From: Isoetes taiwanensis | Lineage: Eukaryota; Streptophyta; Lycopodiopsida; Isoetales; Isoetaceae | Length of the DNA: 64,000 bases | Direction: 5' to 3' | Assembly: GCA_021234155.1 (NCBI GenBank) | Contig: JAJEKV010000266.1 | Span: 1-64,000 of the forward strand | In this document: positions 22,880 through 35,783 of the stretch, piece by piece | How the letters are laid out: every line of letters starts with the position of its first letter | Position numbering within the stretch: the stretch's first letter is position 1 | Translations under genes and position numbers: made by a program | Notes under the pieces: generated by a model | The model's input: only the letters and a program-made list of their open reading frames with translations | What the model was told of the DNA's origin: nothing | Databases searched by the model: none

Positions 22880-24920
22880 GTCACCGGGGTGGGGGCGAGA
22901 TACTCAAACTTGACTTGTCCGGGTAACGTAGGTGAAACTCTGCAATTTTATCAGGAGCATTAGTCAGATTCTCGGCAGGATCCCAGGTTCTATCACTTGG
23001 CGAGTAACCTTCCCAATCGACAAAGTAATACAATCATCGACGAAGAAACTTAGAGTCCAGAATCTCTCGAACTTCGAACTCCTCATGATCATCAATTTCT
23101 ACTGGTGGTGGTGGTGGAGGAACGCGATTCGGGAAAGTATTAACTGTGTAGGGCTCCAATAGAGAAACATGAAATACTGGATGGAGCCGAATACCTGGAG
23201 GGAGCTCGAGCCAGAATATCACATTGCTGATTTGAGCCGTGATCCGGTAAGGACCAAGGCGACGATAGTCAGGCTTGTTGCAGGGACGTGAGTTAGGGAG
23301 GTCCCTACGAAGAAGCTAGACAAGGTCACCAACGTGAAATTTAGGAGCTTCCTGCGGATGCAAATCAGCATAATGCCGATAACATTCTTGTGCTCGGTGA
23401 AGATGATGCTGAAGATCTTATTGAAGAGCCTGGAGTTTCTCAAGTCAAGACTCGGCACTAGGATTGACAGAGTCACCAAGGGACCAGCGAGGATCTTGAC
23501 GAGTTGAAAAGAGCGAAGCGGCGGTGGAGACATACTAAGTTATTATAAGAAAACTTCGGCTAATGGAAGATAATCGACCCAATCATCTGCGGATAGCGAT
23601 AAAGCACCTTAAATATTGCTCAGTGCGATTAGTGTGCTCCTTGCCCATTACTTTTACGGATGATGATCGGATGTCGGTGGCGGTTGAATGCAATAACTCA
23701 AAGGCGCTTCAAAAACTTGTGACAAGCGTGGTCCATGATCGCTAACAATAGTAGCGGGCAAGCTATGAAGTCGGCTACTTCACAAAGAAGAAGATCCGTT
23801 GTCCCTCACTTTGGTAATGGTGATGTTGCGGGGAGTAAAATAAGCCATCTTAGAGAAGCGATCAACAACAACTATGATGGCATCATAGCCCAGAGAGTGG
23901 CGACTCAGGAATAAAGTCTATAGAAATGCTCTTCCAAGGACCATTTAAATGCAAATGATTGGTTGAAGAAGGCCATGAGGAAGATGCCTTGGAATCTTTG
24001 CTCGACAGCAGATGTCACAGGATCAAATAAAAGCTTCGACAGAGCGACGAAGCCCAAGCCACCAATACTCTCGACTAATAAGTTCAAGAGTCTTGGCTAC
24101 TACAAAGTGTCTGGCCATAGGTGAATCCTGGCAAGCCTAGAGAACCCGAAGCCTAGAAGCACCATCTGGCACATATAGAAGCCCATCACGGAGCAAGAGT
24201 CCATCTCGAACCCAAGGGGGGTTCACCCTGAAATCCCGTATGAACCATCTGAGTTATAAGAAATGGGTTATTTTTGGAGAGCTTTCGTACGAAAATATAT
24301 GGAAAGAAATGGTTTTTATCACATTTTGCAATATTTTAAGCCTGTACATTTTCGATATGGTTATTTTTCTAGTTCTTTTGGACCGTATACTATGGGTTTT
24401 CTTTCTACCTTAGTAACGCAGATGGCATATCCATATTGTATATAGGTGAATCCCTCGGGCTCGAACCTCAAAAGGATCATAGTCTGACTACTTTTGCTGA
24501 GAAGATGATTCAGAGCCAAGGTGGAGAATACATCTTGAGTCGATGGATCGGATGGCAGAGATGCTTGAACAGACTCCAACAAGGCCATATCATGAGGCCT
24601 CTCGAACAAAGTGAGAGTCATAAGCTGGAACCGATCAGGCCCTAGAATAACCTGTGATTGCTGATCAAATGCAGGATCTCCTAGCTTAGGCTCAAGGTAG
24701 GAGCATCGAGACAAGGCATTAGGCTTCCCTTGGAGGGATCCAAGACTGGGAATCAATACGGGATAATACTTGAGTATGCCCAGGGCTGGCGGCGGTTGAG
24801 CACTTTCGGCGCGGTGAAAATACTCTAGATTATGATCTATATAGACCGTGACCTTATAAGGAGACCCCTCCAGGAAACGTCTCCACTCCTCAAAAGAATC
24901 CACTATCGCCAATGCACCCT
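22880..24920 (-). pseudogene. Ty3/gypsy RNaseH-integrase-chromodomain
   Basis: Pieces in order on the minus strand. RNase H: LAIVDSFEEWRRFLEG, YIDHNLEYF, SLQGKPNALSRCSYL. Integrase zinc region: LLYVPDGASRLRVL, ISREYWW. Integrase core: IIVVVDRFSKMAYF near 23.86 kb and IVSDHGPR near 23.75 kb. Then LPPGIRLHPVFHVSLLEPY at 23.2 kb, and the chromodomain FEVREILDSKFLRR followed by YFVDWEGYSPSDRTWDP near 23.0 kb. It is of the chromovirus type. Many frameshifts; the zinc-binding His/Cys set is eroded. The upstream RT is missing because a copia fragment abuts at about 24,920. Confidence 0.85.
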
Positions 24921-24924
24921 CAAT

Positions 24925-25554
24925 TTCACAAAATGCTACTCATAATCATGTTATAGATCATATTTTCATTACTATTGCTCATATTTCAATGCAAATATAT
25001 GTCAATAGCACTAATAAAATATCACTGTAGCATAATATTCACAATTTCTATCGAACTTTAACTTGAGGTATTACACAAGAAAGACAACTGAGAAAATACC
25101 TTTGTTTATCAATTCTCCTACCTCCGATCTTCAGAGTATTGAGCAGTGAAATTACCCTATACATCTTTCACGTTTTATAGGCTCCATTTCGACGATTTTG
25201 CATCATCGGATCAGAGCCAAGTTCCTCCTGTCACAACAGTATTGAACCGAGATTTCAAATACAAGAATGTCTTCATTTAATTGGACCGAAATGCCGCCTA
25301 AGGTCACTTAACACATATAGATAACTTTTGAAATAATACTTCTGCTTGACCCTTTAACCTTCACCAATGGTTTTCCAGCCCTTAAGCATATCTAGGTTTA
25401 ACCTTTAGAAATGCTTTCAACCTATGTATTGTGAACCTATATAACTATTGTCAGCCTTAGATCTCATAGTATGAACTGTATAATTTCCATTTCTCTGTGG
25501 ATACCATTGAGTCATAAGCAACAAGTTTACAGGTTTAGATATGACTTTCTCACA
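24925..25554 (-). repeat. Possible copia LTR
   Basis: After the end of the copia RNase H there are two copies of a purine-rich TATGAAGGAGGA stretch (near 25,563 and 25,630, minus sense). The second is followed by TGTGAGAAAG, a plausible LTR start at 25,554. Gypsy sequence resumes at about 24,920. The 3' end is not a clear CA and no second LTR is present. Confidence 0.3.
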
Positions 25555-25710
25555 TTCCTCCTTCATATTTTAACCTGTAAACTGGTTCAGCAGCTAAATA
25601 GCTTTATTCTTTTGACTGATTCAAACTCCTCCTTCATATTATAGTCTGTAAACAGATTAAATGCTCCAAGACCTCAATTCTTCTGTCATATGTTTAAACC
25701 TGTCACAATT

Positions 25711-26792
25711 TTATAATTTTTCCTTGCAGCTTATCAGATCAATCAGATATTTAAATCTATTATAATTAAGAGCTTTTGTCATAATGTCTGCCAACTGTTT
25801 TTCAGAGCTCACATGCTGCATTTGAATCAACCCTTTAGATACCATATCTCTAATGAAATGTAATTCCATTTCTATGTGCTTAGTTCTCTCATGTAACACG
25901 GATTCTTCGTCATAGAGATGCAACTTTGACTGTCACAAAATAGACTTGTACTTTCCTTTTGCTCAATACCTAACTCATTTAGGATTCTCCTACTCCATAC
26001 AATTCCTTTGACAGCCAGAGTTGCTGCTGCATACTCTGCTTCAGCTGTTGATAGGGCTATGGCTGTTTGTTTTTTACTCCTCCAACTTATGGGTGCTCCA
26101 CCAAGCATGAGTGCATATCCAGAAGTCGACTTTCTTTCATCCATATCACCACACCAATCAGCATCACAGAATGCCTTAAGCTGTAAATCTTCTGAGCAGT
26201 AAACAATACCAATGTTTATGGTTCCTTTTAAGTATCTCAATACTAATGTCCCTTGCCTGGGTTATGATTATAACTACTCAACACGTTCACAATAAATGCA
26301 ATATCTGGCCTAGTGTTATTGGCAATGTGCAGCAGGCTCCCACTTAGTTGTCTGTATGGTATTCCAACCATTTCTTCTTGTTCCCTTTTATTCTTTAGAC
26401 ACATTGACTTTGAGATTTTCTTTGCCACACATCTTTGGGGTTTTTCTTGGATTACATTCCAGCATATTGAATTTAGTCAACACTGCCTCAATGTATTTGC
26501 TTTGAGAAAGAGTGATTATTTTATTGGATCTGTCACGACCTACTTCAATTCCCAAGAACTTCTTAAGTTCACCTAAATCAGACATCTTGTATTTATTCTT
26601 GAGAATATTTTTGCAATGATTCAACACCTTAATATTACTTTGCCATAGCATAATAAATTCGACATATATTGCTACTATGCAATATTCATTGTTTTCCCTG
26701 TTTATGTAAACATTCCCATCATTCTGCAATTTTATAAACTCTTGCTGATTTAAGTAAGGGTGTTTTTTTAATTGAGGTGGACAATTGAGCAC
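25711..26792 (-). pseudogene. Ty1/copia RT C-terminus and RNase H
   Basis: Minus strand: the RT after the active site (KMSDLGELKKFLGIEV, ITLSQSKYIEAVL, YRQLSGSLLHIANNTRPDIAF, LSSYNHNP). Then RNase H (MRYLKGTINIGIVY, FCDADWCGDMDERKSTSGY, SKKQTAIALSTAEAEYAA, SLFCDSQSCISMTKNP, RTKHIEMELHFIRDM, QLADIMTKAL). This order and wording are diagnostic for plant copia. The 5' half (gag, protease, integrase, YVDD) is missing. Two frameshifts (26,243 and 25,915) and a few stops break it. It truncates the gypsy pol. Confidence 0.9.
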
Positions 26793-27059
26793 GTCACATG
26801 ATGTCGCGACACACGGTGCTGATTAGGTGTTGATTACCCTTCTACCGCCTTCACATGCCCTTCACCCAATTTCCCTCACCCGCGAAATTTTCACCCGCCA
26901 TGGATCCGAGCTTCCGGAACGGTTGATCATCAATTTCTTGCTGAGGTGCGGTCGATTTGCTAGCCATGTCATCAATCCGATTATCTTTGGTGCTTGATTC
27001 CTTTTGAATTTGGAATTGGCGGCTTTAGTTTCCATTTTCTTGTTTCGAATTGCTTTCTG

Positions 27060-27580
27060 ATTCTTTTCAGATGTTTTCAAACTCGGATGGATTGGGAAGG
27101 CGCTTTTGTTTCTTCCATTTCAAAGCTTGGTTCTAGCTTTGATCCTAACGATCTGCTATCTAGTTTGCACTATCTTCAAGAACAATCTCAGCAGTTTCTG
27201 GAGTTATGCTCTCGCATAGCAGAAACAATTAATTTTGACAGTCCTAGTGCTGATGCGATTGTTAGAGAATATGAAGGAAACATTCATCTCCATGGCATGC
27301 AAGGTTTGCATGCCCAATTTATAAATTTCTTCTACTATTTTTCTAAGGTGCTTGCTTTATTCTCACTTTTCAGATGCTTTTGAGGTTCATAGAGCGATTG
27401 GATCAAAACAGAAATACGGTTCAAAGGAAATGAACCTTATGATTTTAATTGGGCGGAAGATGATCTTCATTATTTTGGTGCTGATTATGCATTTAATGCA
27501 GGTGCTTCAAAAGAAAATATAAACACTCAATCCGTTACTGGTAATACTGAATGGAGTTCTTTTCTATTGTTTGCTTGAAT
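27060..27580 (+). pseudogene. Possible host gene fragment, unrecognised
   Basis: A protein-like reading begins MDWEGAFVSSISKLGSSFDP (ATG near 27,090), continues with LLSSLHYLQEQSQQFLELCS and ADAIVREYEGNIHLHGMQGL, and ends before gtgctt at 27,345. A second coding-like piece lies near 27,420-27,560 in another frame (FKGNEPYDFNWAEDDLHYF). The spacing could be one intron, but phases were not reconciled. The following L1 begins at about 27,600. I do not recognise the family. Either a real gene truncated by a LINE, or captured sequence. Confidence 0.35.
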
Positions 27581-27614
27581 TTCATATTGAAGAAGAATTT
27601 GCGCCACAAAAATT

Positions 27615-29580
27615 TCATAAATCCTTCATACCCTTTAGCAAATTGTGTGAGTCTTTTTGAATCATAAAGGTGGGGTGGCCATAAGGAGTGATATCATAGT
27701 TTTGTAAATGAGCAAGAGCCAAAGGGGTTGGTATGTCTAGGGAGGTGGAATAGCTTAGAAATAAGAGCGTGCATGAGAGACATCTCAGTGCTGGTAGCAG
27801 AAATTTTATAACCAGCATACGTGCAGACCAAGTTTGCAACAAACTGCACAATTTGACCGCTCTAGGAGATGAAAGTTCTTGAGCAAAGAAAATGTTTAGG
27901 CCAGTCTTGCGGGTAACCTGACAATCATTATCAGAAAACGCTGCTTTGGAACACTTAGATTTGAAATGAATCTGAGCAAAAAGTATGGCATCCATGGGCA
28001 ATGTGGCATACAAAGCATAGGCTCGAGACGAGGAGGCCATGGCGAAGGCATAAGAGTTCGAAGCTTTGGTGATGGCAAAGATGAAATTTGAGAAGGCGCA
28101 AAAGACAATAGGGTTCACGTCTGTCCATAAAAAGGTTTTATCGGCAAAAGAGTAAAGAATGATTTAAGCCATTCAAAGTGACATATGGCAATATCTCTAG
28201 GGGATTAGTATATGGTCAAAAAAAAAAAAAATTCTAAGTCCCAAGAAGGATGTTTGGCATAAGTGTGTATAAATTAGACTAGAAGTGAACAATTCGACCG
28301 TCAAGTTTTACTTGATGTCATGAAAAGAATGGGGGGTTGGCAGTAATTAAGAATGGTAACTTGAGAAAGCGAATGTAATTATGAAAAAGAATGGCAAACC
28401 ATACTGACTGAAGGGAGGCATTAATGGAAGCATTTGGAAAAGGCTACAAAAGATAAATCAATATCCAAAGCAAATTTGGTTTAATGGCCTTCTTGCCTAG
28501 AGGAATACAATGACTATAAGAGACAGTTTAGGGTTAGACCACAAAAAATAAGTGTTTCTCCAAACCTTAATGATCTCTTCCCATGCAACTCTAGTACTGA
28601 CATGAATACCAACTGGTATCCCAAGCAAATTGGTGGCTTGTCCATGGCGGTAACTTCCATGGATAATCATTAACACATGTCGGAGTTGGAAAACATCCAT
28701 AGAGCTGTACACTTCTTCCATCCCACAAGCACAACAGGAACCAGTGAAAATGTAGCTCAGAGCAATTTTGCAGCTTCTAGATTCTCAAAGTTAGTGACCA
28801 GAAAGAGAAACATATGTCGTCGTGCATATTGATTACACACTTCCTGAGTACCATCTTCCAAAGCAAGACCTTGAAGTATTCCCTCTGTTGTTGTAATAGT
28901 AAATAAATGTGACAAGGCCTCTGCAACAATTGTAAATAGTAGTGGTGCTAAAGGCACCCTTGACGAATACCACAACCAAGTGAAAATATCCTGGCGGCTT
29001 GTCAAGAAAAGACCATTGTAGCCCCGTAAGTGAAAAATATGAAAACATCAAAATACGTATTTTTAACTTTATACATCAAAATTTGAGTTTCATACACATG
29101 GAATTTATTTACGCCATGAGTAGAGGGATGCAACTTCATAAGCGTCGATGTGAATTATTATCGAAACCCGGTCACGGATATACCACGGATGCATAAATTC
29201 CCAACACACACTATCATAAGCATTTGCAAAGTCAAGCTTAAGATACACAATGGGGGTTTTGTCGGCGTGCCCAATAGATTCCCTCATATGCATCAATCAC
29301 ATCATTGAAAATCGTCTCCTCGAAAGAGATCTGATTGAGTTGTGGAAATAAAATCAACCAAAATGTGCATCACCACGCTCCACAAAAGCCTTGGCAAATT
29401 TTTGATTGGTTGATTGGTCGCTAGTCTAAAACAATATGTGTGGAGATACTTGCATTCAAAATTTTATCTAATGCAATGGACCGACAAAAGTCACAAAAGT
29501 ATTAAACACAACTTGCTCCATCGGTCCAATGTTCTTGAAAAACTCAATTGATATACCGTCAACCACGGACACTTGCATTT
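27615..29580 (-). mobile_element. L1-type LINE remnant, minus strand
   Basis: In minus order: DGISIEFF-like and IGPMEQVV near 29.55-29.5 kb; the RT palm start YLKLDFANAYDSVCWEF at 29.25 kb; GCGIRQGCPLAPLLFTIVAE-like at 28.95 kb; QLRHVLMIIHG and an IPVG stretch at 28.7 kb; and weakly conserved C-terminal parts to 27.6 kb. It is heavily frame-shifted, and the YADD box is no longer readable. The 5' end is cut at the left end of the CACTA-like element. Confidence 0.7.
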
Positions 29581-29865
29581 TTCAGCACAACAAGAAGAGA
29601 ATCGTCATTTAGCGGCGTGGGGTTGCGGCGTGCGGGTCGCGTGGCGTCACATTTGACATCAATGCGGCGTCCGCGTCGCGTTCGCGTCGCGGAACCGTCG
29701 CATCGCGGCGTGTCTGCTTGTGGCGCCTCCGCGTGACATGGCGGCGTCGTCGCCACCATGTCGCTATGACAAGAGGCCACATGTGTCACGCCAATTCCAG
29801 CTTGTCAGCGGCGTCCGTCACGTCGGCGCGGCGTATCTGCGACATCTTGTGTACTTTGTTCTCGC

Positions 29866-32800
29866 CGAGAACATGGGTGATCTTCGGCCCGCGAAACTTG
29901 GTCCCCAAGGCAATGTCGATGTTACGAATTCATTGGCATAGCCAAATTCTGATTCGGGAGAGGGGAGGTTGCGTCGAGTCCCCAGCGCCTTAGGAGGAGA
30001 GGACTTTTGGGGCAAAATTTGCTTCGGGGGTTTTAAGGTCAGGTACTCGGCATCAACACCCTCCCCTCCCGTCAAGATATGGCGCCAAAGGTCGACCAAA
30101 TCGACGAGGAGAGAACCTCCAGCGTAAACCTGTGGGTTGCGAGGTTCTAGAAGGGTTTGCGGTTTGGGGGCGAATTTTGATGCATTTGCGGTTGGGGCGT
30201 GGCCAGAAGGCTGCCCGATTGAAGCAGCGGGGTAAGGGGAAAATGAGCGAAGTTTGGGCACATCCTCCTCGATGTGATAATTAGAAGTCGGGGGCGGTTT
30301 TGCGGTGGCAAGACATTCATAAATTAAGTAATTAATGCATTGTGCGAAATTAAATTCTAATTTTTGCGGGTGAATTCTAATTCATCACCGGACACCTGAG
30401 GCCGATTTTGAAATTTTAGGAGAAGGTCTAGATGAAAGGGTTAGCATTAGAGCGGTCGGGTGGCCGTTGTGGGAACAGCAGGTGGCACCCTTCCCCAAGT
30501 CAAACAAGGCCAAGACCTTGCAAGGGCTGCCTCACAAGAGGGAGACCGGACCCGGGCGGGATCAAAAAAAGTTCCCGAGGCGGACCTTTCTGGCGGCGAT
30601 CCCACGATGGGATGTGCGCTAATGACCACCCTCAGGGCTCGATTCCTCCATCCGGCCGTTGCATCCTCCATTCAAGGGCCCTTCTTGGGGGAAGGTTTAA
30701 AAATTCAAAAGATTGGTCAGGGGAACTTGTCAAACCCGAGAAGCGTCACGAGAGGCGGCAGGTGTAGAAACCTGAGTGTTTTGTCGTTCGGGCACCACGG
30801 AGGCTCCGGAATGGCAATTCGACTTTGCCAAGTCGTCCAGAATGACGAAATTACCCTAGGAAGCAAGTTACAAGGTCAGTTTTGCAAAAGAAAGCGATCC
30901 GCCCCTGCGGCAACATCCAGCATCCACATCCTAGGCCAATTGACTACGAGTGTGCTGGACGTGAGCTACTTTGGCGATTCTTGGAGGAGGGGTGGTCTTA
31001 TGGCCACGAAACGTGGTCCACAAGGCAATGTCGACGTTCTGAGTCCATTGGCAGAGCCAAATTACAGTTCCGGAGAGGGGAGATTTCTCGTCCGTCTCCA
31101 GGGCCTTAGGGAGAGGACTTTTGGGGCAAGTAGCTTCCAGGGGGGTTTTTAAGGTCCGTGCTCTGGCGTCAACACCCTCCCTCCACGTCAAGATACGGTG
31201 TAAGGTCCCGGCCAAATCTGACAAGGAGAGGGCCTCCGAAACGTAAACCCTGTGGGTTGCCAGGTTCTAGAAGGGTTTGCGATTTGGGGCGAGAGTTTTA
31301 GTCATTTGCGGTTGGGGCGTGGCGGCTTCAATTGAGAACGCGGAGTAAGGGGAAATGACAGAATGAAGTTTGGGCCTGTACTCCTCCCGATGTGACAATT
31401 AGAAGTCGGGGGCCAGTTTTGCAGTAGCAAGACATTCATAAATTCGTAATTAATGCATTGTATGAAATTAAATTCTGATTTTTTGCCAGCTGAATTCCTA
31501 ATTCATCACCAGCACACAGGCCAGTTTTCGAAATTTTCAGAGAAGGTCTAGATCAAAGGGTTAGCATTAGAATGGTGGGGCAGGCAGCATTTGTGGGGCA
31601 ACATAGAGCTGGCACCCTTCCCAAGTCAAACAAGGCTAGGACCTTGCAAAGAATTTTGCCTCATAAGAGGGAGAGTCGGACGGACGGGGCGGGATCAAAA
31701 AAGTTCAAGAGGCGGCCTTTCACGGCGGCGATCCCACGGTGGGATGTACGCTAATGACCACCCTTCCGGAGCTCGGTTCCTCTATCCGACCGTTGAATCC
31801 TCTATTCAAGGGCCCTTCTTCAGGAAGCCAAAAAATTCCAAGATCGATCACGAGGCGAGTGAAACCGGAGTGTTTTGTCATTGGACTGCATGAAGGCTCG
31901 GAATGGCAATTTGACTTTGCCAAGTCGTCTAGAATGATGAAATTACCCTAGGAAACAAGTTACAAGGTCGGTTTGCAAAGAAAAGCGATCCGCCCCTGCG
32001 GCAATATCCAGCATCCACAAGTGTGCTGGACATGAGCTACTTTGGCGATTCTTGGAGGAGGGGTGCTCTTCTGGCCACGAAACTTGGTCCCCAAGGCAAT
32101 GACGATGTTCTGAGTCCATTGGCAGAGCCAAATTACAGTTCCGAAGAGGGGAGATTTCCCGTCCATCCCCAGGGCCTTGAGGAGAGGACTTTTGGGCCAA
32201 GCAGCTTCCCGGGGGTTTTTAAGGTCCGTGCTCTGGCGTCAACACCCCCCCTCCACGTCAAGATATGGCGCAAGGTCCCGGCCAAATCTGACAAGGAGAG
32301 GGCCTCCGAAACATAAACCCTGTGAGTTGCCAGGTTCTAGAAGGGTTTGCGATTTGGGAGCCGAGTTTTAGTCTGTTGCAGTTGGGACGTGGCCGAGAAG
32401 CTACAGTTGAGAACGCGGAGCAAGGGGAAATGACAGAATGAAGTTTGGGCCTGTCCTCCTTCCGATGTGACAATTAGAAGTCGGGGGCCAGTTTTGTAGG
32501 GGCAAGACATTCATAAATTCGTAATTAATGCATTGTACGAAATTAAATTCTGATTTTTTGCTAGCTGAATTCCTAACTCATCACCAGCACACAGGCCAGT
32601 TTTCGAAATTTTCAGAGAAGGTCTAGATCAAAGGGTTAGCATTAGAACGGTCGGGGCAGCCCGTTGTGGGGCAACTGAGCTGGCACCCTTCCCCAAGTCA
32701 AATAAGCCCAGGACCTTGCAAGGCTGCCTCACAAGAGGGGAGAGTCTGGACCCCAGGAGGTGGGATCCAAAAAAGTTCCCGAGGCAGCCTTTCCTGACAG

Positions 32801-34165
32801 CGATCCCACAGTGGGATGTACGCTAATGTCCACCCTCCCGGAGCTCGGTTCCCCTATCCGACCGTTGAATCCTCCACTCAAGAGCCCTTCTTCGGGAAGG
32901 TCCAAAAAATTCCAAGATCGGTCCGGGGGAACTTGTCAAACCACAGAGCGTCCTGAGGGCGACCTTGTAGAAACTGGAGTGTTTTGTCGTTCGGGCACCG
33001 CAGAGGCTCCGGAATGGCAGTTCGACTTCGCCAAGTCGTCCGGAATGATGAAATTACTCTAGGAAGCAAGTTACAAGGTCAGCTTTGCAAAAGAAAGAAA
33101 CAGTCACGCCCCACACGACAATATCCAGCATCCACATCCTAGGCCAATTGACTACGAGTATGCTAGAAATGAGCTACTTTCGCGATTCTTGGAGGAGGGG
33201 TGGTCTTCTGGCCACGAAACTTGTTCCCCAAGGCAATGTCGATGTTCTGAGTCCATTGGCAGAGCCAAATTCTGATTCAGGAGGGGAGGTTATGCAGTAG
33301 TCCCGGGGGCCACTTTTGGGACAGCGGCTTCGAGGGGGGGCTTTTTAAGGTCCGTGTTACGGCGTCAACACCCACCCTCACGTCAAGATATCGGCGCAAG
33401 GTCGACCAAATCGACAAGGAGGGCCTCCGGCGTAAACCCTATGGGTTGCGAGGTTCTAGAAGGGTTGGCGTTTTGGGGCGAGTTTTAGTGACCATTGCGG
33501 TTGGGGCGTGGCAGAAGCTGCAGTTGAGAATACGGCACAAGGGGAAATGACAGAACGAAGTTTGGGCATGTCCTCCTCCCGATGTGACAATTAGAAGTCG
33601 GGGGCCAGTTTTGCATTGGCAAGACATTCATAAATTCGTAATTAATGTATTGTACGAAATTAAATTCTGATTTTTTGCCAGCTGAATTCCTAATTCATCA
33701 CCAGCACACATGGCAGTTTTCGAAATTTTCAGAGAAGGTCTAGATCAAAGGGTTAGCATTAGAACGGTCGGGGCAGCCTGTTGTGGGGCAACTGAGCTGG
33801 CACCCTTCCCCAAGTCAAACAAGGCCAGGACCTTGCAAGGCTGCCTCACAAGAGGGAAGAGTATGGACCCCAGTGAGGCGGGATCAAAAAGTTCGGCGGC
33901 CTTTCGGCAACCCGATCCCATGGTGGGATGTGCGCTAATGACCACCCTCCCGGATCTTGGTTCCCTTATCCGACCGTTGAATCCTCATTCAAGGGCCCTT
34001 TTTCGGGAAGGTCCAAAACATTTCAAGATCGGTCTGGGGGAACTTGTCAAACCGCGGAGCATCCTGAGGGCGACCGTGTAGAAACCGGAGTGTTTTGTCG
34101 TTCGGGCACCGCAGAGGCTTCAGAATGGCAAGTCGACTTCGCCAAATCGTCTGGAATGGCGAAAT
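29866..34165. repeat. Tandem array, ~3.9 copies of a ~1.1-kb unit
   Basis: The landmark 'aaggtctagat(g/c)aaagggttagcatt' recurs at about 30,423, 31,543, 32,619 and 33,735 (spacings about 1,120, 1,075 and 1,117). The landmark 'cttggtccccaaggcaatg' recurs in step at 29,900, 32,085 and 33,220, with a variant at 31,010. Units differ by scattered substitutions and 1-3-bp indels. Open frames up to 230 codons occur in single units but are not conserved between units, so I do not call them genes. The flanking CGTCGC-rich blocks are those of the proposed CACTA-like element. Confidence 0.8.
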
Positions 34166-34589
34166 TACACGTGGCTCAAACATGCCACCCTTGGCTCAAA
34201 CATCTAAAGCTTACATTCCTAAGTAGTAGCATTAAAGATTGGCTAAATCCAGGAATGTTATTTTGACTATATACATGGCTTGGGAATGTCCAAATTAACA
34301 TAAAGACAAACTTTAATGACCATCGGGAAAAAAAAAAAAGACACCCAAAAATTAAAAAGTGCCGGGCGTCGCTATAACAAAAATACGTCAGTAGAATCGT
34401 CCGTGATAAGCGACGTTAAATCGTATATACGATTTCAAAATAACGTCGCATCGCGACATGGCGTCCTTGTAGCGATGACGTCGTGTGCTTTTACGACCAA
34501 TGCGTTGATCGACTTGCAAGCACTCTTCTTAAGGTTAGTAGATCATGGTTTTGGATTGAATGTGTTTTTGGATTGAATGGTTTTAGGGT

Positions 34590-35290
34590 AGATTTCAAAT
34601 TTTTTTTTGCTATCTCTTTCCTTCCTTTTTTCTTTTTTGTTTCTTCATTCTTCTTCTTCTTCCTTCTTTCCTCATTATTTCTTCCATTCTACTACTCTTT
34701 CCTCATTTCATTCTTCGATTTCTTTCATTCTTCTATTTTTCTTCCATTTTATGCTTCCATTCTTTCATCATTCTTTCTTCCATTATTCCCTCCTTTCATT
34801 CTTCCATTTCTTCCATTCCATTTCATTAATTCTCTTCCCTTCCCTTTCCTATTTCTCATTCTTCCTCATTCTTTCCTTCCTTCCTCATTCAATTTCTCGA
34901 ACATGTACTTAACCCGTGATTCTATTTTCTTCCTAATTCTTCCTTCCTTATTCTTTTTCTATTTTTCCCTTCCCTTCCATTCCTTCTCTTATTTCTTCCC
35001 TTTTTCTTCTTGTTTATTCTTTCTTTCTTTTCTTTACTCATTCTCTTTCTTCTCTTATTTCTTTCCTTCTTCCTCCTCCTGTTCTCTTATTGCTTCTCTT
35101 CTTCTCTTTCTTCCTCTAAATTCTTTTTTCTCTTCTCTTCCCCCTTCTCTTCTTTCTCTCACCCTTCTCTTCTTTCTTGATTCTTTTGATTCTTTTTTTT
35201 TTTTTTTTTTTTTTTCTTTCTTCTTCAATCCCTTTTTTCAATGTTCTTATTCTTTTAACCCTTTGTTTCTTCTTTTGAAGCTTTCTATTT
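34590..35290 (+). repeat. 700-bp polypyrimidine tract
   Basis: The plus strand is almost wholly T and C (ttctt, tttcc, ttcatt motifs), including a run of about 22 T near 35,190. The long Phe/Ser/Leu ORFs here are composition artefacts. Such tracts can form triplex or unwound DNA; nothing here shows a function. Confidence 0.8.
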
Positions 35291-35397
35291 CAATTTGAAC
35301 CCGGCAGGATCTTGTCTGCACATGTCCTTTTTTTGGTAAGTTGATCGCACTTGCATTCTATTTTTATAGTTTTAAGTAGGTTGAAAAAATTGATAGA

Positions 35398-35783
35398 GTG
35401 GCTTGTTCAAGGGGACGGGTCGGCTCCACCTAGAGTGGAGAGGACCATGTACCCGGGTTCAAAGTCCACTTCAATATGATCATATTTTTTTTCTAGGTTA
35501 AGAAGTGGCTTGTTCAAGGGCACGGTCGGCTCCACCTAGAAGAGTGGAGAGGGCCACATACCCGGGTTCAAGTCCACTTCCACTTGTTATTTTTTAGGTC
35601 TAAAATAAAATTGTAGTGGTTTGTTCAAGGGCACGATCGGCTCCATGACGAGTGGAGAGGACTGGGTGTCCGGGTCCAAGTCCACTTTTCTTCTTATTCT
35701 TAGGTAGAAGTGGCTATGGCAAGGACATGGTCGGCTCCACCACGAGTGGGGGGAACCAGGTGTTTGGGCCCTAGTTCACATTT
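35398..35783 (+). repeat. Four ~108-bp units with pol III box-B-like motif
   Basis: Units start at about 35,398, 35,504, 35,615 and 35,708 with aagtggcttgttcaaggg, continue gtcggctccacc..agtggagag, and end cccgggttcaagtccacttc. GGTTCAAGTCC matches the internal B box of tRNA genes, and aagtgg at the start can pair with ccactt at the end. The T-arm does not pair as in a real tRNA, so I read these as tRNA-derived (SINE-like) repeats rather than tRNA genes. The fourth copy is the most decayed. Confidence 0.55.

Noticed and set aside
24250-24445. Separate insertion within the gypsy pol
   Set aside because: It interrupts the alignment between RNase H and the integrase zinc region, but has no inverted ends or target duplication; it may simply be diverged linker.
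30460-31152. 230-codon ORF in the 1.1-kb array
   Set aside because: The frame is not preserved in the other three units and no domain is visible; counted as part of the tandem repeat.
34483-35298. 271-codon Phe/Ser/Leu ORF
   Set aside because: It is a by-product of the polypyrimidine tract; no motif, no splice context.
35398-35783. Functional tRNA genes at the box-B motifs
   Set aside because: The T-stem and acceptor do not fold properly and no anticodon arm is evident.
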